DNA of 6,964 nt. Source: Candidatus Hydrogenedentota bacterium. GTDB taxonomy: Bacteria > Hydrogenedentota > Hydrogenedentia > Hydrogenedentales > SLHB01. Where the stretch lies: the NCBI GenBank assembly GCA_026387845.1, contig JAPLKX010000555.1:1-6964 (forward strand), given 5' to 3'. Shown in pieces: positions 6,301-6,964 of the stretch; the stretch's first letter is position 1; every line of letters starts with the position of its first letter. Under the pieces are notes generated by a model. The model was given only the letters and a program-made list of their open reading frames with translations. It ran no database searches and had not been told where the DNA came from. A program made the position numbers and the translations under genes.

Positions 6301-6964
6301 GGGTGAGTCCGGCTGCGACGAGTTCGAGCAGCGCGGGGTCATATCCGGCGTAGATGTCGTAGGTGGTGGCGCAATTGCCTTCGCTTCCGACCCATGATAC
6401 GTAGGGTATGGCGACGGGAACGCCGGTTTCGCCATCAGGCGGCGAGGGTTGAGAGGGCTCGGCGGGCGGAATGCAGTCGGCGGTGGTGAAATCCCACAGT
6501 GTGCCGGGGGTGTCGCCGCAGCAATCGTGCGCGATCACCTGCCAATAATATGTGGACAGCGGGTCGAGTATGCCGGCATTGCAGGATGGGGTGACGAGGT
6601 TCTGCGCGATCAATCTCAATGCCTGTGGATCGGCGCCGAGGTAGACATCAAACAGGTTTTGGCAACTCTCCCCGCGGGTGAACAGGATAGCCAGTTGTGA
6701 GGTGAGTGAGCTGGCATTGCAGTTGTACTGGAGCCCGACAGCGGGATCGCTCTGAATGCCGACGGTTGCGGAGTTTCCGGCCTGAGGCCCGGGCGTGGCG
6801 TAGAGCAGAAGGATCTGGTTGTTGTTTTCGTGCAACTGTGCCTGGGCGGTGATTGCGCCGCCGCCGCCGTAGTAGGGGACGTTCTGCCACTGGACCACCA
6901 GGACGCGGTTGGGAGCGGAACCAACGAGTTGGACGTAAACGTTGTTGGCGCCGGAGGGGTAGAG
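350..6964 (-). CDS. Giant secreted multidomain protein with subtilisin-like (S8) protease and GATase-like domains; 5' end outside window
   Basis: One frame stays open from the window edge (6964) to TAA at 352-350. The start is not visible. The GTG at 6898 is internal, because 22 further in-frame codons upstream encode coherent beta-sandwich sequence (YPSGANNVYVQLVG). Domain order: N-terminal beta-sandwich (to ~73), two Fn3-like modules (77-238), jelly-roll domain (244-418), Ig-like module and BACON-like first half (421-561), S8 propeptide (~595-672), subtilase (~676-998), BACON second half (1003-1059), a second Ig-like/BACON unit split by a GATase-like domain (1061-1505), two PKD domains (1508-1670), 'PEGW' Ig-like domain (1674-1795), two dockerin-like repeats (1797-1893), second 'PEGW' domain (1919-2028) and a DUF1565/beta-helix tail (2033-2182). 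The protease set D721, H782, N874, S942 is complete. An extracellular, calcium-dependent, possibly self-processing protein is inferred. Substrate and cell attachment are unknown, and no transmembrane segment or sorting signal is seen at the C-terminus. Confidence 0.93.
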   Translation of the reverse strand, partial: LYPSGANNVYVQLVGSAPNRVLVVQWQNVPYYGGGGAITAQAQLHENNNQILLLYATPGPQAGNSATVGIQSDPAVGLQYNCNASSLTSQLAILFTRGESCQNLFDVYLGADPQALRLIAQNLVTPSCNAGILDPLSTYYWQVIAHDCCGDTPGTLWDFTTADCIPPAEPSQPSPPDGETGVPVAIPYVSWVGSEGNCATTYDIYAGYDPALLELVAAGLTQTTCPVPGPLPYNTQCYWQVIAINCCGQVPGTVWTFRTENGPTPIYTWDFENGLGGFTFDNTFGHGNGLWHLSTTCLSDEGDHTAPTSLYYGLDSSCNFNAGLTEGVVTSPQIDLAYVTPPIALAFKYFLDTEGMPSVYDKASVELSVDGGPFQIIAHNDYNMGVYVLNDPTFGWEMLNIDLSAYAASTIQVRFHFNTGDSIANAYPGFYVDDVQILGLAPDVQIVHQPLTDTTSPGPYPVCADIVAAFTLARAELFWSIDGGASFSTVPMVNAGGVSYCAEIPGQPVGTDICYYLEAEDVNGFVAHHPDGAPSSLNCFVREGIPNLVVDPESLAFTMPPDSQETKILTLSNTGDWPVEWSLQEGPGGVSSVTATVTHRAMSYTPANRRPVDVDWTKPHDPNTLLVGFKPGTDSSARASAHAAAGTSVAHAYQFIPVEVVRIPNGAQLEQVAAAYANMPNVAFAEPNYRVHAIAIPNDPMFDQLWGLNNTGQTGGSPDADIDAPEAWDISTGSTNVIVGVIDTGCDYNHQDLASQMWTNEPELNGIPGVDDDANGIVDDIHGAKWINGDGSPSSGDPMDDYGHGTHTSGTIGAAGNNGAGVAGVNWNVRIMALKFLDSGGGGWTADAIAAVEYAVLKGANLTSNSWGGGGYDQSLKDAIDAAGAAGQLFIAAAGNGYTNTDGYPNYPSCYESPNIISVAASDHNDLKADFSNYGVVTVDLAAPGVDVLSTVPGNGYAAFDGTSMATPHVAGVAALLLSIAPGTDPLTLKEWILDSVDVLPQWSGVVLTGGRLNAANAVMIAGTPWLTEDPTSGVLGPDESIQIEVTANSAGLTDGYSDACTLSISGDPDGALEVPVTLVVFDVIGIVHTPLEDTTLPGPYSVCADIMSDAGLVRTDLYSSIDGANFTTAPMANTGGTTYCAEIPAQPIGTTFTYYIEAEDVNGFVRTEPRHEPWLSFQYRGVPNLVVSPTSLDFYLPPEQTQTQIMTILNDGTWPVDWSLSQTGVLGPVEIVLPATSGRSPVGRGWVPQDSPAMPKPQTRTAVATYTGAAGVLNVLLLVTDDISMIQQVLVGLGAFPDIGSVDYFDARVATPTLDQLNAYDCVVVASQYYFGDPNAVGNVLADYVDAGGKVVEMLASFATGDAWELLGRFSAEGYGAFTHGGPSFIDRSLGAFDTAHPIMAGVTQLTELFGAAISIMPGAAWVASWNDGLPLVAAKPGVVGINSFPFDYGSWTGDLVLLIHNSIVWLGGDWLSYAPQSGPLQPGESVEISVTADATGLEDGFQECKIISVQGDSDGPIDVPVCLSVGSCTIPVANFDADTTAGCAPLPVQFSDLSTGGPTSWLWEFGDGETSSEQNPGHTFTSSGIYSVCLTVSNGCGSDVFCADIAVSGDPDAEFSGSPLYGNAPVNVQFSDLSTGAPAAWAWDFGDGETSTEQNPLHEYDTPGVYTVTLTVANPCSENTEAKTGYINVTQPDMRANRAFWYFKYSPQCQTQDVQITLDNDGADDLTALGLIETIPEGWAFDSLVSPPACAPAVVPPQGATGALEFAWLCIPAFPYTFTYRLTMPPDAAGDQFFGGLLLYRRSGPELLAPVGLLDSIVARVSHSIDYNTANQIVSLSELLRAIQFYNSGSYHYEPGTEDGYGPGVGSHDGPPHDADYNSQNWAIGLSELLRLIQFYNSGGYHVECGTEDGYAPGLLASGAEAAKALDAPQAPARLTAARTIAAADKTRGALDLTVDINCDGAEQVTALSLVEVLPEGWTFDSVVGGDIPALSPRAGSSGTLEFAWVWIPDLPATLTYRVNAPPGADPGQIAGQILYRTSGEELQANVEGSPAGLFYVDAATQTPGDGSETRPFITVAAAVKTVVAGRGDTILVRPGVYLESVALKAGTTLAGEGAPASILVTGAQGAGVAVTMAGTSALRGLSIGTLKVPVAIRVTSDATVEIADCIIAAGQKAIETAESSTVNSTNNQITEGTPSPLDRHN
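353..802 (-). other. Domain: short DUF1565 / right-handed beta-helix tail
   Basis: Residues 2033-2182 begin with GLFYVDAATQTPGDGSETRPF, the usual entry to a DUF1565/pectate-lyase-like beta-helix. They continue with GDTILVRPGVYLESV and TTLAGEG, followed by short turns rich in V, I, T and G. Only a few rungs exist before the polar end SPLDRHN and the stop codon. Such folds normally run longer, so this may be a minimal capping helix or a remnant. Carbohydrate binding is possible, but no catalytic residues are recognised. Confidence 0.65.
815..1879 (-). repeat. Duplicated 'PEGW' Ig-like domain flanking the dockerin-like pair
   Basis: Residues 1674-1795 and 1919-2028 are two copies of an Ig-like domain. 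Each has TAL(G/S)L(I/V)E, (I/L)PEGW(A/T)FDS, G(A/T)LEFAW and a TYR(L/V) strand before an LYR(R/T)SG(P/E)EL ending. From memory, such domains often precede dockerin-like repeats in proteins of Hydrogenedentes and relatives. Here a copy also follows the repeats. No enzymatic residues are apparent. Confidence 0.6.
1220..1510 (-). repeat. Pair of dockerin-like LSELLR repeats
   Basis: Two units with an exact 50-residue (150 bp) offset start at H1803 and H1853. They read HSIDYN ... SLSELLRAIQFYNSG ... GTEDGYGPG and HDADYN ... GLSELLRLIQFYNSGG ... GTEDGYAPG. They resemble type I dockerin calcium loops followed by a helix. However, the conserved Glu (1818, 1868) falls at loop position 13 rather than 12, and position 5 is not acidic (A1810, Q1860), so calcium binding is uncertain. 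A 21 bp stretch is identical in both copies (1262-1282 and 1412-1432). In familiar proteins such pairs lie near the C-terminus and may mediate assembly or anchoring. Confidence 0.7.
1889..2377 (-). repeat. Two tandem PKD domains
   Basis: Residues 1508-1588 and 1590-1670 each carry the PKD signature: VQFSDLSTG, then W(L/A)W(E/D)FGDGETS(S/T)EQNP, H(T/E)(F/Y), and G(I/V)Y(S/T)V(C/T)LTV. PKD domains are extracellular beta-sandwich spacers or binding modules, common after proteases and glycoside-active domains. The two copies are strongly alike in DNA as well, for example around 2052-2075 and 2292-2315. Confidence 0.93.
2384..3718 (-). repeat. Super-module copy B: Ig-like plus BACON-like domain split by GATase-like domain
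   Basis: Residues 1061-1159 repeat the Ig-like module (LPGPYSVCADI, YCAEIPAQPIGT, EAEDVNGF). Residues 1160-1199 repeat the BACON-like first half ending in WPVDWSL. Residues 1449-1505 are the second half (DWLSYAPQSGPLQPGESV ... VPVCLSV). The material between the halves differs entirely from that in copy A. The duplication is old, since the copies are only about half identical. Confidence 0.75.
2558..3151 (-). other. Domain: class I glutamine-amidotransferase-like (Rossmann) insert
   Basis: Residues ~1250-1447 have alternating strands and helices: LNVLLLVTDD, LDQLNAYDCVVVASQYYF, LADYVDAGGKVVEML, AHPIMAGV, VVGINSFPFD and a closing LLIHNSIVWL helix. This matches the ThuA/GATase1-like fold found in secreted bacterial proteins. 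No cysteine lies at the nucleophile-elbow position after GGKVVEML. The only cysteine here, C1301, starts an earlier strand. It is therefore probably not a working glutaminase, and a binding role is more likely. Fold assignment is from pattern recognition. Confidence 0.6.
3722..5638 (-). repeat. Super-module copy A: Ig-like plus BACON-like domain split by S8 protease
   Basis: Residues 421-520 form an Ig/Fn3-like module (SPGPYPVCADI, YCAEIPGQPVGT, EAEDVNGF). Residues 522-561 are the first half of a BACON-like domain ending in WPVEWSL. After the inserted propeptide and protease, residues 1003-1059 are the second half (PWLTEDPTSGVLGP ... VPVTLVV). Copy B at 2384-3718 has the same parts in the same order. 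The first halves align without gaps at 23 of 40 identical residues, and the second halves at 27 of 57 (my hand counts). Confidence 0.75.
3905..5116 (-). other. Domain: S8 propeptide and subtilisin-like serine protease
   Basis: Residues ~595-672 look like a subtilase N-terminal prodomain (TLLVGFKPGT ... VEVVRIPNG ... VAFAEPNYRVHA). It is followed by NDPMFDQLWGLNNTGQTGG, a familiar opening of the mature S8 domain. Catalytic residues are D721 (VIDTGCD), H782 (GHGTHTSGT) and S942 (GTSMATPHVAG), with oxyanion-hole N874 (AAGN). GVDDDANGIVDDIHG (747-761) resembles the calcium-binding loop common in secreted subtilases. All key residues are present, so an active endopeptidase is likely. Its position in the middle of a much longer chain, inside a BACON-like domain, is unusual. 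Confidence 0.93.
5645..6169 (-). other. Domain: jelly-roll (MAM / choice-of-anchor-like)
   Basis: Residues 244-418 start with YTWDFENGLGGF and end with the characteristic YPGFYVDDVQILG strand. Between them are 'VTSPQIDL' and 'VELSVDGGPFQ' strands. This layout is typical of concanavalin-like jelly-roll domains attached to secreted proteases. A carbohydrate- or protein-binding role is inferred from the family. Confidence 0.65.
6185..6670 (-). repeat. Two tandem Cys-containing Fn3-like modules
   Basis: Residues 77-140 and 142-238 are two copies of a fibronectin type III-like unit. Each has a (F/Y)D(V/I)YxG strand, a (Y/C)YWQVIA strand, a CCG turn and a WxF(T/R)T end. Cysteines keep register at a 97-98 residue period: C79/C176, C106/C203 and CC126-127/CC224-225. 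This suggests disulfides and an oxidising extracellular location. The first copy lacks the roughly 30-residue Pro-rich start seen in the second (residues 143-170). Confidence 0.7.
6680..6964 (-). other. Domain: N-terminal beta-sandwich of the giant protein (partial)
   Basis: This region carries VVQWQNVPYYG, then a 'QAQLHENNNQI' strand, a 'SATVGIQ' turn and a 'GLQYN...AILF' ending. From memory this pattern is common near the front of large secreted bacterial proteins, and I recognise the pattern better than any fixed family name. It is non-enzymatic and probably structural or adhesive. Its upstream part lies outside the window. Confidence 0.55.

Noticed and set aside
5105..6397. Long plus-strand open frame (430 codons) opposite the jelly-roll and Fn3-like region
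   Set aside because: It is in the same frame as the previous shadow, has similarly skewed composition and no family resemblance. It is antisense to clearly structured domains.
6896..6898. GTG at 6898 as the start codon of the giant gene
   Set aside because: The frame is open for 22 more codons to the window edge, and these encode matching domain sequence (NNVYVQLVG then RVLVVQWQN). There is also no signal peptide after the GTG, so it is an internal Val codon.

Overview
The window shows one end of a very large gene for a secreted, multidomain protein and the first 40 codons of a housekeeping gene. Both are on the minus strand. The DNA is GC-rich by eye. The big protein combines a subtilisin-like protease with Fn3-like, BACON-like and PKD modules, a paired 'LSELLR-IQFYNSGGYH...GTEDGYAPG' repeat, and a DUF1565-type beta-helix start. 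From memory this style is typical of environmental PVC-related and deep-branching bacteria, especially Candidatus Hydrogenedentes, and also Planctomycetes and Lentisphaerae. The phylum assignment is an inference from style, not from a search.

Layout, in the direction of transcription (right to left). From 6964 to 350 there is a single uninterrupted reading frame. It enters from outside the window, so the real start, and presumably a signal peptide, is not seen. It encodes at least 2204 residues. The domain order is: a beta-sandwich of the 'VQWQNVPYYG' type; two Cys-containing Fn3-like modules; a jelly-roll (MAM/choice-of-anchor-like) domain; an Ig-like module; the first half of a BACON-like domain; an S8 propeptide plus subtilase with a complete Asp/His/Asn/Ser set; the second half of the BACON-like domain; a second Ig-like module; another BACON first half; a class I glutamine-amidotransferase-like (Rossmann) domain; another BACON second half; two PKD domains; an Ig-like 'PEGW' domain; two dockerin-like repeats; a second 'PEGW' domain; and a short beta-helix tail. 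In this entry and below, residues are numbered from the GTG codon at 6898, which is only a counting origin.

The most notable structure is a duplicated super-module. The same Ig-like plus BACON-like unit occurs twice, and each copy is interrupted at the same place, after WPV(E/D)WSL. One copy holds a protease and the other a glutamine-amidotransferase-like domain.

Positions 123-349 are intergenic. They hold a candidate intrinsic terminator for the big gene and a good sigma70-type promoter (TTGACA, 18 bp, TACCAT) with a Shine-Dalgarno sequence for the next gene. From 122 leftward the start of aspS (aspartyl-tRNA synthetase) is clear and runs off the window. No RNA genes, mobile elements or CRISPR arrays were seen. 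The two genes have no evident functional link. The housekeeping neighbour suggests an ordinary chromosomal position.
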